DNA of 54,371 nucleotides, taken from assembly GCA_016791365.1 (NCBI GenBank), contig JAEUMT010000054.1, forward strand, positions 1 through 54,371. The letters run 5' to 3'. The position numbers and the translations under genes were made by a program. The stretch is from Hyphomonadaceae bacterium. Its GTDB lineage: Bacteria; Pseudomonadota; Alphaproteobacteria; Caulobacterales; Aquidulcibacteraceae. The notes below the pieces were generated by a model. That model saw nothing but the letters and a program-made list of their open reading frames with translations, was not told the origin of the DNA and searched no databases. Below, one piece after another: positions 7,298-15,736 of this stretch (position 1 is the first letter of the stretch; the number at the start of each line of letters is the position of its first letter).

Positions 7298-7789
7298 ATG
7301 CGCGCTTTGATCGTCGCCGCTTTTTTTGCCCTCTCCGCCTGCGGATCCGCGGATGCGCCGCCGACGCCCAGCGAGCAAGCAGAGACCCCGCCGGCGTCCA
7401 GCGAACAAGTGACGACGGATCCCGCCGCCGAAGAGATGCAGACCAGAATCGCAGCGCTGGCCGCCCCCTACAATCAGGCCAATTACGAAGCTGGCCGCCG
7501 CGCCTTCGCACAATGCCGCTCATGCCATGTCATTCAGGCCGGCGCGCCGCATCGCGTGGGACCAAACCTGCACGGCATTTTTGGACGCGCGATCGGCACG
7601 GCCGACGGCTTTGCCTATTCGCAAGCCGTACAGGACGCCGACTTCGTGTGGGACGCCGATCATCTCGATCATTGGCTGCAGAACCCGCAGACATTCCTGC
7701 CCGGAAACCGCATGGCGTTCGCCGGCGTGCGTGATGAAACGCAGCGCCGCGATCTCATCGCCTACCTGATGGTCGAAGCGCAGCCCTGA
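7298..7789 (+). CDS. lipoprotein class I cytochrome c
   Basis: This is a 163-residue mono-haem cytochrome c, an electron carrier held at the periplasmic face by a lipid anchor. The ATG at 7298 follows a GGGGAA ribosome site and gives a lipoprotein signal (MRALIVAAFFALSACGS; lipobox LSAC). A Pro/Glu/Thr-rich linker leads to the haem site C73-R-S-C76-H77. The distal ligand is probably M139 in PGNRMAFAGV, as in the small cytochrome c2/c550 type. The C-terminal helix reads RRDLIAYLMVEAQP. The redox partner is unknown; no oxidase or dehydrogenase lies beside it. The gene converges with the RND permease gene, with no gap. Confidence 0.92.
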   Translation: MRALIVAAFFALSACGSADAPPTPSEQAETPPASSEQVTTDPAAEEMQTRIAALAAPYNQANYEAGRRAFAQCRSCHVIQAGAPHRVGPNLHGIFGRAIGTADGFAYSQAVQDADFVWDADHLDHWLQNPQTFLPGNRMAFAGVRDETQRRDLIAYLMVEAQP

Positions 7790-10700
7790 CTATTCGGCCG
7801 GACGGGCGACCGCCTGATCGTGCTCATATGCTTCGATTTCCTTGGCGGTCGCTTCGGGTGATTTCGTGAACCGCGCCAAGAGATCGTAGAATACCGGAAC
7901 CACGAAGAGCGTCAGCAACGTCGCGACCAACAATCCGAAGAAGATCACGGTGCCGATGGTGAAGCGGCTCTCGGCGCCTGCACCGTGGCCGAGAATCAGC
8001 GGAATCGCGCCGACAATCGTCGCGACCGACGTCATCAGCACCGGGCGAATGCGCAAATCCGACGCTTCGATAATGGCGTCGCGTATGTTCTTGCCCTCAT
8101 CGCGCAGCTGATTGGCGAACTCAACGATCAAAATGCCGTTCTTCGCCGCCAATGCGATCAAGATAATGAGGCCGATCTCGCTGTAGATATTCAAGGTACC
8201 GTTGAACAAGAAGAGGCCGAATAGCCCCCCTGTCAGCGCCAGCGGCACGGACACCATGATCGTGATCGGGTGGACGAAACTCTCAAATTGCGCGGCAAGC
8301 ACCAGGAACACGACGATGAGCGCGAAAATGAACGCAAACACGATCGCGCCACTTGATTGCTTGAACTGGCGCGCGGCGCCGGTGTAGTCGATCGCAATCG
8401 GCTCATTGCCGATTTCGGTCCGCGCCACGCTTTCCAGTTCATTCAATGCGTCGCCGATCGCGTAATCTCCCGGGATCGACGCGGAGATCGTCACCGCGGC
8501 TTGCCGGTTCATGCGCCTGCGCTCGGCGGAATCGCCCACGGTGTTGAAGGTCACCAAAGTCGAAAGCGGAATAAGCTCGCCGCCGCGCTCCGAGCGCACG
8601 TATTTGTTGCCAAGGTCGGCGATGTTGGAGCGCTCATCGCGCTCAGCTTGCAGGTAAACGTAATATTCCTCGCCACGATCACTGATCGTATTCACGCGCC
8701 GCGCGCCCATGGTGGCTTCAAGCGTGCGGCCGACCGTTTGCACGGACACGCCAAGCGCCGCGGCCCGTTCCCGATCGATATTGACCAGCACCCGCGGTGA
8801 GGTCGGTTGATAATTCATGCGCGGGCGCTGGAAGTTCGGGTTTTCGCGCAACCGGTCCATGATGCGCTCCGACACCGCAGCCAGTTGCTCATAGGTCGAA
8901 CCCAGCAGAACGATAGAGGCCCCGTCAGCGCCGCCGCCACCGCCGCCGCCGCCTTGAAACGGGTTCTGCATGCGTGCGCGGACTGTTGCGCCGGGGATCG
9001 ACGCGAAACGCTGATTGAGCTCGGTTTCAATGTCCGCGCCGCTGCGCTCACGATGCTCCCAGTCGGCAAGGAAAACACGGCCGATGCCGGACGAAAAACG
9101 GTTCGTCCCGGCGTCGCCAAATCCGGGCGCGACAATCATCACACGCTGCGCTTCGCCACTCTCGACGTAGGCCAGAAGAATGTCCTCCACCTGCCCCATG
9201 ACGCGGCTCATGTACTCAAAGCCCGCACCTTCGGGCGCTTGCGCAAAGATCGTGAGGTTGCCGCGATCTTCGGGCGGCGTGAGCTCCGAGGAAAGTTGGG
9301 TGAACAGATAGCCGCCAAGCACAAGCACGCCGGCAAATACCGCGAAGACGAGCGGCTTGGCGTTCATCGCGGCTTCGAGCGAGGCGCGATAGGATGCGCG
9401 CAAGCCGTCGAGAACATGGTCCACGAAGCGTGAAAGCCTGGTGCTGCTCTTCACCGGCTTCATGAGCTTCGAGCACATCATCGGCGACAGCGAAAGCGCC
9501 GCGAACGCCGAAATCACAACGACGCCCGCGATCGTAACGGCCAACTCGACGAACAATCGGCCGACATATCCGCCGACGAACAGGAGCGGCAGGAACACCG
9601 CGACAAGAACCGCGGACGTCGCGACAATCGCGAAGAACACTTGCCGCGAACCGCGCTCGGCCGCCACCAGTGGCGGCTCACCGAGCGTATCGACGCGCCG
9701 CTGCGCATTTTCGAGAACGACAATGGAATCGTCGACAACCAAACCAATGGCGAGAACCAGCGCCAGGAGGGTGAGCAGGTTTATCGAAAATCCGAACAGC
9801 AACAGGATCAGAAACGCGCCAATCAAGCAAACCGGGATCACCGCCGCGGGAATGAAGGCCGCACGCCAGGATCCGAGGAACAGGAAGATGACGAGAACGA
9901 CCAGCACCGTGGATTCCAACAGCGTCTGGCCGACGCGTTGGATGGCCCGGTCGATAAACACGGTTGAATCGTAAGTGATGACGATGTCGGTTCCATCAGG
10001 AAGCGTCGGCCGGATACGCTCAACCTCGTCCTTGACCAGGCGCCCGACATCCAACGCGTTCGACCGCGATTGCCGAACGATGCCAAGACCGACCTGCTCA
10101 ACGCCGTTGCCGCGAAAGAGGCTGCGCCGTTCCTCGGGCTCGATTTCGACGCGCGCTATATCGCCGAGCCGAACCACGGCATCGTCACCGCCCGCGCCGG
10201 CGATTGGCAAACGCTGGAATTGTTCAGGCGTCTCAAACGCCCTTGCGACACGCACCTGGTAGTCGCGTTCCTCGCTCTGGACGTAACCGGCGGGAAGCTC
10301 GATGTTTTGCGATCTGAGGGAATTCTCGACGTCCTGCACCGTGATGCCCCGCGCGGCCATCGCATTGGTGTCGAGCCAAATGCGCAGCGCTCTGCGGAAA
10401 CCGCCCCCGATTTGGACGTTAGCGACGCCGTTCAAGACCGCGAGACGATCAACGACGTAACGATCAGCGTAATCTGTCAGCGCCATGCGATCGAGCGTCG
10501 TCGACTGGAGGCTGAACCAGATAATCGCATCCGCATCCGCGTCCGCTTTACGGATTACGGGCTCATCGATATCGGCCGGCAACTGGCCCCGCGCGCGGCT
10601 GACGGCGTTGCGAACATCGTTGGTTGCATCTTCCAGGTCGCGATCGAGCGTAAACTCAATGTTGATCGACGAGCGCCCATCGCGACTGGTGCCGTTGATC

Positions 10701-10936
10701 ACATCGATGCCATCGATACCGGACAGCTGATCTTCAATGACGCGCGTGATTTGGTTTTCGACCACTTGCGCGGATGCGCCCGGATAGCTCGCGTTCACCG
10801 ACACGACCGGCCGATCAACGTCCGGCAACTCCCGAAGCGGAAGCCGCGTGAACGAGATCAGGCCAAACGCGATAATGATGAGCGAAAACACCGTCGCCAG
10901 CACGGGGCGGCGAACAGAGAGATCAGAAAGCGTCAT
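7790..10936 (-). CDS. RND efflux transporter permease, HAE1/AcrB-like
   Basis: This inner-membrane proton-driven pump exports hydrophobic or amphiphilic compounds through a tripartite complex. The 1048-residue length fits the family. The N-terminal membrane helix reads LSVRRPVLATVFSLIIIAFG, followed by the PN1/PN2 porter domain. Helix 4 carries the proton-relay pair D402-D403 (GLVVDDSIVVLENAQRR). The second half repeats the layout, with K932 in helix 10 (AAKNGILIVEFANQ). A Gly run (GGGGGGGGADGAS) lies in the second porter region. The adaptor gene is immediately upstream, 9 bases away. No outer-membrane TolC-type gene is adjacent. Substrate cannot be read from sequence. Confidence 0.95.
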   Translation of the reverse strand: MTLSDLSVRRPVLATVFSLIIIAFGLISFTRLPLRELPDVDRPVVSVNASYPGASAQVVENQITRVIEDQLSGIDGIDVINGTSRDGRSSINIEFTLDRDLEDATNDVRNAVSRARGQLPADIDEPVIRKADADADAIIWFSLQSTTLDRMALTDYADRYVVDRLAVLNGVANVQIGGGFRRALRIWLDTNAMAARGITVQDVENSLRSQNIELPAGYVQSEERDYQVRVARAFETPEQFQRLPIAGAGGDDAVVRLGDIARVEIEPEERRSLFRGNGVEQVGLGIVRQSRSNALDVGRLVKDEVERIRPTLPDGTDIVITYDSTVFIDRAIQRVGQTLLESTVLVVLVIFLFLGSWRAAFIPAAVIPVCLIGAFLILLLFGFSINLLTLLALVLAIGLVVDDSIVVLENAQRRVDTLGEPPLVAAERGSRQVFFAIVATSAVLVAVFLPLLFVGGYVGRLFVELAVTIAGVVVISAFAALSLSPMMCSKLMKPVKSSTRLSRFVDHVLDGLRASYRASLEAAMNAKPLVFAVFAGVLVLGGYLFTQLSSELTPPEDRGNLTIFAQAPEGAGFEYMSRVMGQVEDILLAYVESGEAQRVMIVAPGFGDAGTNRFSSGIGRVFLADWEHRERSGADIETELNQRFASIPGATVRARMQNPFQGGGGGGGGADGASIVLLGSTYEQLAAVSERIMDRLRENPNFQRPRMNYQPTSPRVLVNIDRERAAALGVSVQTVGRTLEATMGARRVNTISDRGEEYYVYLQAERDERSNIADLGNKYVRSERGGELIPLSTLVTFNTVGDSAERRRMNRQAAVTISASIPGDYAIGDALNELESVARTEIGNEPIAIDYTGAARQFKQSSGAIVFAFIFALIVVFLVLAAQFESFVHPITIMVSVPLALTGGLFGLFLFNGTLNIYSEIGLIILIALAAKNGILIVEFANQLRDEGKNIRDAIIEASDLRIRPVLMTSVATIVGAIPLILGHGAGAESRFTIGTVIFFGLLVATLLTLFVVPVFYDLLARFTKSPEATAKEIEAYEHDQAVARPAE

Positions 10937-10945
10937 GGCGTGCGC

Positions 10946-12112
10946 TTACCGGCCGCGCGGACGAAGCGGGAGTGAGCCCTCGGCAGCCGGCGGCGCGTCG
11001 CCGATTTGAACCGTTTGCCCAGGCCGGACGCTCTGCACCCCCTCAGTGATAACCCGGTCGCCCGGGTTGAGGCCTTCCAGAACCTCGGCCATGCCGCCAG
11101 CGCGTTGCCCTGTGCTGATACGCACAAGCTCCACGGATTGAGCGCCTTCGCGCGTGACGACCCGATATACGTATGCGCCATCAATTTGATCGAGAATGGC
11201 GATCTCAGGGATCGCCAGCGCTTGGCGCGGGTTCGAGCGCACATCGACCGTCATCAACATGCCGGGGCGCAGCGTTCCGTCCGCGTTCGGAAGAATGGCG
11301 CGGACGCGCACGGTGCGCGTCGCCGGATCGATGCGGCTATCTACGCTCGCAATCGAACCGGTGAACGTCTGATCCGGATAAGCGGACGTGCGTGCAACAA
11401 GTTCGACGCCCTGTTGCACACGCGCGATCTGCGTTTCGGTGATCGTGAAATCGAGTTTGATTTGTGACGTGTCGTCCAGCGTGCCGATCTGGTCGCCCGG
11501 CCGCACATACTGCCCAGGGCTCGCAAGGCGAAGCCCGACAATGCCGGCGAACGGCGCGCGAATGGTGCGGTCGGCGATGCGCGAACCGCCAGCATTCAGG
11601 CGCGCCTCAGCCGCTTCGGCGGCGGCGCGCACAGTGTCGAGCCGCGCCTGCGAGGCAAAGCCGCGATCAAACAATTCTTGCGTTCGGCGCAGATCTTCCT
11701 GCGCAGCCTGGTTCGAAGCACGCACTTCGGCGAGATCGGCCGCCTGCTCAACGCTCGACATTTCCACGAGCACTTGTCCGGCGCGAACGCGGTCGCCGCT
11801 CTCAAATCGCAAACGACGGATTGTGTCGGCGACCTTCGGAGTCAGGACGATGCTCTCAAGCGCCTGAGCCGTCCCGATCGCCTGCAACCCATCCGTGAAC
11901 GTGTGCATGCCCGCCGCGACGGCAAGCACCGCCGGCGAGCCGCCACCGCCCGGACCACCTCGTCCACCAGGCCCGGGCGCCGCCGGGGCCGCGCTGTTAT
12001 CTCCACCAAATACCGCATCGGTCGCCGACTTGCCGACGACCACCAGCAGCATCAGTGCAAGACCAGCAACGACGACCGCCGCAAAGCCAAAGCGTCTGAA
12101 GAGCCCCATCAT
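10946..12112 (-). CDS. RND efflux periplasmic adaptor (membrane fusion protein)
   Basis: The 388-residue HlyD/AcrA-type adaptor links the RND pump to an outer-membrane channel. It has an N-terminal membrane anchor (FGFAAVVVAGLALMLLVVVG), a Gly/Pro-rich linker (APGPGGRGGPGGGG), then lipoyl/biotinyl halves flanking an Ala-rich coiled-coil hairpin (ASNQAAQEDLRRTQELFDRG). The beta-barrel and membrane-proximal domains follow (VGLRLASPGQYVRPGDQIG; GLNPGDRVITEGVQSVRPGQ). The ATG at 12112 has AGGAA about 10 bases upstream; an in-frame upstream start looks unlikely. It is the first gene of a two-gene operon with the permease. Confidence 0.93.
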   Translation of the reverse strand: MMGLFRRFGFAAVVVAGLALMLLVVVGKSATDAVFGGDNSAAPAAPGPGGRGGPGGGGSPAVLAVAAGMHTFTDGLQAIGTAQALESIVLTPKVADTIRRLRFESGDRVRAGQVLVEMSSVEQAADLAEVRASNQAAQEDLRRTQELFDRGFASQARLDTVRAAAEAAEARLNAGGSRIADRTIRAPFAGIVGLRLASPGQYVRPGDQIGTLDDTSQIKLDFTITETQIARVQQGVELVARTSAYPDQTFTGSIASVDSRIDPATRTVRVRAILPNADGTLRPGMLMTVDVRSNPRQALAIPEIAILDQIDGAYVYRVVTREGAQSVELVRISTGQRAGGMAEVLEGLNPGDRVITEGVQSVRPGQTVQIGDAPPAAEGSLPLRPRGR

Positions 12113-12187
12113 TCTGTAGTGGTTCCTACACAGCAAGTTTTGCGGATGTGTGACCAACTGAGCGGAAAGTCCACTCCCGCCCCGCGA

Positions 12188-12904
12188 CTAATCGCGCCCG
12201 CGACGCCACAAACCTATCACAAGCGCGGGCTCGAGGTCTTCGCCGTCGAGCCGCGCGCGAACGCCGATCTGCAGGCCCGTACCCTCGTTGTTGAATCTGA
12301 CAAGCGTGAGTTGCGCCCGGACCGTATCGTGCCCCTCCACGGGAGAGTCCAAGAAGACCTGGCCCATGGCGAGCCAGTTCTCGCGGGGGCGGTAACCCGC
12401 GGTCACGTCCAGCCGGCCGCCTTCGCAGCCGCCGCTTAAGGCGCGCGCCGCCGCTTCAACATTGAGGAAAGCGCGGCCTTCATTGAAGGACGAACCGCCG
12501 AGCCAACGGACCTCGGCGCCGCCCTCGCCACAGCCGGCGTCGGGCATCGAAACCCAAAGCGCACCCGCCTGCAGCGCCATGACGTTTTCGTCGGTTCGAT
12601 AGAATACGTGCTTTACGCCCGCTGTCGCTTCGGCGCGCCAGCCCGTGACGAGTTCAGGATTGGTCTCTACCCACGGCGCAAGCACCAGCGACGTATCTTC
12701 GCGAACGGGGGCTTCGTAATACCCCGAGCCCTCATAGGTCACCGTCTCTTCGTGATCGACGAGCGTGCTCGTAAGTATGTTCTGGCCGCCTTCAGGCGCG
12801 ATCCAGGCGCCGGCCGCAGCCGGCGCCGGAGCAAACGCTGCCGCGGCGACTAGGAGTCGTAGCCCGGCAATTGCCTGTCGAGTTTCCGTTTCAGCCCCGG
12901 CCAC
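12188..12904 (-). CDS. hypothetical exported protein, beta-rich
   Basis: The 238-residue product has an N-terminal hydrophobic stretch ending in Ala-rich APAPAAAGA, which fits a signal peptide behind a rather long polar n-region. The mature part has alternating patterns and aromatic endings (LTLVRFNNEGTGLQIGVRARL, ALVIGLW) like an outer-membrane barrel or a surface beta protein. Two Cys (DAGCGEGG, SGGCEGG) may pair. No named family is recognised. The only good start, ATG 12904, lies 55 bases inside the upstream aldolase-like gene, so the two are likely co-translated. It is followed 75 bases later by the RND adaptor gene. Confidence 0.65.
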   Translation of the reverse strand: MAGAETETRQAIAGLRLLVAAAAFAPAPAAAGAWIAPEGGQNILTSTLVDHEETVTYEGSGYYEAPVREDTSLVLAPWVETNPELVTGWRAEATAGVKHVFYRTDENVMALQAGALWVSMPDAGCGEGGAEVRWLGGSSFNEGRAFLNVEAAARALSGGCEGGRLDVTAGYRPRENWLAMGQVFLDSPVEGHDTVRAQLTLVRFNNEGTGLQIGVRARLDGEDLEPALVIGLWRRGRD

Positions 12905-13617
12905 GCCAACCCCGATACCATCCCCATGCCCTTCGCCGGGCCATTACGCGTCTCTTCCTGCGCTTCTTGCGGCGCAATCAGCACGTTTTCACGTCCCGCG
13001 CTCAGCGCGGCCACCTGCTGCGCGCACGCGCGCTCAAGGAAAAAGATGCCGACGAATGCTTCGGACGCCGATGAACCAACGGCAAGCGTGCCGTGATTGC
13101 GAAGCAGCATGAGCTTTTTGTCGCCGATGTCTTTCACCAGCCGTTCGCGCTCATCGAGATTGAGCGCAACGCCTTCGTAGCCGTGATAAGCAAGGTTCGG
13201 GATCATCAGCAGCGCGTTTTGCGTAAGCGGCAGCAAACCTTCCTTCTGCGCCGAAACGCCAACACCGCTGTCGGTGTGCAAATGAATGACGCACAGGGCG
13301 TCTTCGCGCGCGCCGTGGATCGCAGAATGGATCGTGAAGCCCGCCGGATTGATATAGTAAGGCGTCGGCGAGACGATATTGCCGTCGAGATCGACCTTCA
13401 CGAGCGACGACGCCGTGATCTCCTCGAAGAAGAGCCCATACGGATTGATCAGGAAGTGGTGATCTGGGCCCGGCACGCGCATGGAAATGTGCGTGAAGAT
13501 CATGTCGTCCCAACCGTGTAGAGCGACCAACCGATAGAGCGCGGCGCAATCGACGCGCGCCTGCCATTCCTCGGCGCTTACTCGGCCCTTCAATGATGTT
13601 CCGGCGTCATCGGCCAT
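12850..13617 (-). CDS. class II aldolase/adducin family protein
   Basis: This 255-residue cytoplasmic protein carries the class II aldolase/adducin fold. Zinc-ligand histidines can be seen in VIHLHTDSG and LLRNHGTLAVG, and the start of the fold in HGWDDMIFTHISMRVPGPDHHFLINPYGLFFEEIT. Metal-dependent aldolases such as fuculose-1-phosphate aldolase and non-enzymatic adducin-like proteins share this fold, and the substrate is unknown. The fold normally spans about 210-250 residues, so this is full length. The downstream hypothetical gene starts within its last 55 bases. Confidence 0.9.
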   Translation of the reverse strand: MADDAGTSLKGRVSAEEWQARVDCAALYRLVALHGWDDMIFTHISMRVPGPDHHFLINPYGLFFEEITASSLVKVDLDGNIVSPTPYYINPAGFTIHSAIHGAREDALCVIHLHTDSGVGVSAQKEGLLPLTQNALLMIPNLAYHGYEGVALNLDERERLVKDIGDKKLMLLRNHGTLAVGSSASEAFVGIFFLERACAQQVAALSAGRENVLIAPQEAQEETRNGPAKGMGMVSGLAWPGLKRKLDRQLPGYDS

Positions 13618-13697
13618 CGGTCGCGCTCCGCTCGTGACTGTGTTAGGAAAACACTAGGCCCGCCGGGGCCATATGCAAAGGCCGTCCCGACCTCCCC

Positions 13698-14450
13698 ATG
13701 AAGCTCTCGTTCTCAGCCAGCGCCCGTCCGGAGGCGCAAGAAGCTTTGCGGCGCCTGCGCCATGTCTATGGGGAAGCCGCCGACGATGCTGACGTCATCG
13801 TCGCGCTCGGCGGCGACGGTCACATGCTGGAAACGCTGCGCCGCCGGCTGAAAGACAAAAAGCCGGTCTATGGGATGCACCGCGGCACTGTCGGCTTTCT
13901 CATGAACGAGTTTGGCGAAGACGATCTTCCCGCCCGGGTTCAGAGGGCCGAGCCTATTCGCGTGCGCCCCCTGGTGGCGCGCTGCGAGACCGCGGCGGGG
14001 ATCGTTGAGGAACGAGCGTTCAACGAAGTATCGCTGTTCCGGCAAACCGCGCAAACGGCAAAGCTCCGGATATGCATCGACGGCGCGGAGCGTCTGCCGG
14101 AGCTGTCTTGCGATGGCCTCATGGTCGCGACGCCCGCGGGATCAACCGCCTACAACTTCTCGGCCCACGGCCCGATCCTGCCGATCAACTCGCGCCTCCT
14201 GGCGCTGACCCCGATTAGCGCGTTTCGTCCCCGGCGATGGCGTGGCGCCCTGCTGCCGCACCGGGCACTCGTCCGCATTGAGGTGTTGGAAGCCGATCGC
14301 CGGCCGGTCAGCGCCACCGCCGACAACGTCGAGACACGCAACGTGACGGCCGTCGAAGTCCGCGAAGACAGCGCCGCCGCCCTGACATTGCTCTTCGATC
14401 CGGGCCATGCCCTGGACGAACGCATCGTCAGAGAGCAGTTCGTCACCTGA
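13698..14450 (+). CDS. nadK: NAD kinase
   Basis: The enzyme phosphorylates NAD+ at the 2' position to make NADP+. The 250-residue length is typical of the short alphaproteobacterial form. The diphosphate-binding GGDG motif is at residues 38-41 (VIVALGGDGHMLETLRR). The second conserved block is DGLMVATPAGSTAYNFSAHGPILP, with the NE...motif in RAFNEVSLFRQ. It is transcribed alone or with the HPt gene 56 bases downstream. The aldolase-like gene is divergent, with an 80-base shared intergenic region. Confidence 0.95.
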   Translation: MKLSFSASARPEAQEALRRLRHVYGEAADDADVIVALGGDGHMLETLRRRLKDKKPVYGMHRGTVGFLMNEFGEDDLPARVQRAEPIRVRPLVARCETAAGIVEERAFNEVSLFRQTAQTAKLRICIDGAERLPELSCDGLMVATPAGSTAYNFSAHGPILPINSRLLALTPISAFRPRRWRGALLPHRALVRIEVLEADRRPVSATADNVETRNVTAVEVREDSAAALTLLFDPGHALDERIVREQFVT

Positions 14451-14506
14451 ATGGGTAACCAAGCGTCAACGCTCTATTCACCCTCCGCGGCCAATCTCTC
14501 CGCGCC

Positions 14507-15001
14507 ATGTCAAAGCCCAAAGTCGAATTGATCAATCCGCGCGACACCGGTCTGCGCACGTTCGAAATGAAGAAACCCATCTTTGACAACGGCGCCGTCG
14601 CCCGCGCCGACCAGGCGCTCGAAGCGATGGGTGACGAACTGCAAGTCTGGCTGGATGCGGATATCGAGCGCCTGCAGGCCGCCCGCCTGCGCGCGGATGC
14701 GGCCCAATGGACACCGCTCGCGCAGGAAGACGTTCACGCCATCGCGCATGACCTTAAGGGCCTCGGCGCGACCTACGGTTCGCTGCTGGCGACGCAGATC
14801 GCCGCCTCGCTGTGCCGCCTCATCGAGACCGACGCCGGCAAAGCCCTGGCCCATCGCGACCCATCGCTGGCTCGCGCGCACATCGACGCGCTGCGCGCCT
14901 CGGTTCGCGACAGCATCAACTCGACCGAAAACAAAATCGGCCGGGCCGTCTTGCTGGCCTTGGAAGCGCGCGTAGCCGATCTGGGCGTCGCTCCGCGCTG
15001 A
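14507..15001 (+). CDS. histidine phosphotransfer (HPt) domain protein
   Basis: The 164-residue protein is predicted to be a helical HPt carrier in a phosphorelay. Residues of about 65-135 form the HPt four-helix part. The phosphorylatable histidine is H81 in AIAHDLKGLGATYG, matching the HxLKGxxxxxG box. The N-terminus (MSKPKVELINPRDTGLRTFEMKKPIFDN) is conserved-looking and not part of the domain. It has no kinase or receiver domain of its own and no cognate kinase beside it. Its partners are unknown; a cell-cycle or motility phosphorelay would be a guess. Confidence 0.8.
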   Translation: MSKPKVELINPRDTGLRTFEMKKPIFDNGAVARADQALEAMGDELQVWLDADIERLQAARLRADAAQWTPLAQEDVHAIAHDLKGLGATYGSLLATQIAASLCRLIETDAGKALAHRDPSLARAHIDALRASVRDSINSTENKIGRAVLLALEARVADLGVAPR

Positions 15002-15070
15002 GTACTAACGTCAGTTTTACCGTGTTCGTCCGCCCGGTTTTAACCGTCACGTGCGATAAGCGCGGGTTCA

Positions 15071-15736
15071 ATGAACGTGATCCCGTTCCGTCCACGGCCG
15101 CAGCCACAAGCCGAGCCGCTCGCCTTCGCGATCGGCGCGCGCGTCGATCTGCGCGTGGGCGCGATTGCGTCGGGCGTCGTCCGGGCCATTGGCGAGCCCG
15201 AGGACGCTTTTGCATACTCAAATCTCGCGCGCCTCGTTCGCGGCGCCCGCATGGCGTGGCTGGAGCGCGGCGCGCAAGCAACGCTGACGCTCGCGGTGCC
15301 GGCCAGCATCCAGAACGTCCTTGAAGCAGATATGCTGAGCGAGGCGGTCATTGAGGCGGGCTGCACGCGCCGCACGCTGAATTTCCAACTGAACGAGCGC
15401 GAACTCGTCGCCGCGGGGGTCGCTCTCGCGGAGAACCTGCGGGCACGCGGCTGGAATATCGCGCTCCGTGGCGATCCCGACTGCCCGCTTCCGTTCGGAG
15501 CACGCGCGCGCAACCTCTACTCCGAGCTTGTTGTTCAAGCGCCAGCGATCCCTGACCCGTTCCTCGCCATGGACGATGGAGACCGTTCGCCGCTGGGACG
15601 CCGCCTTCTTGCAGCCAAAGCCGCGGGCCTTGTCATCACGGCGGAAACCGTGCTCACGGCCTCGCAGGCCCGGATGCTGGCCATTGCAGGCTTCGACCGT
15701 GGCGGCGGCGCTTTCGCGGAAGCCGGCCTGCGCTAG
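15071..15736 (+). CDS. degenerate EAL-domain-like protein
   Basis: The 221-residue protein follows the outline of an EAL domain but without its catalytic residues. The segment LNFQLNERELVAAGVALAENLRARGWNIAL lines up with the usual LELTESxL...LRxLGvxlALDDFG block, and LLAAKAAGLVITAETVLTASQARML with the late AxxLGIxvVAEGVE block. The EAL signature, the DDFG aspartates and the KID motif are missing (IALRGDPDCP replaces ALDDFG). It probably neither hydrolyses nor binds c-di-GMP in the usual way and may be a protein-interaction scaffold. The match is by eye. Its stop overlaps the convergent DUF2336 gene by 4 bases. Confidence 0.6.
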   Translation: MNVIPFRPRPQPQAEPLAFAIGARVDLRVGAIASGVVRAIGEPEDAFAYSNLARLVRGARMAWLERGAQATLTLAVPASIQNVLEADMLSEAVIEAGCTRRTLNFQLNERELVAAGVALAENLRARGWNIALRGDPDCPLPFGARARNLYSELVVQAPAIPDPFLAMDDGDRSPLGRRLLAAKAAGLVITAETVLTASQARMLAIAGFDRGGGAFAEAGLR

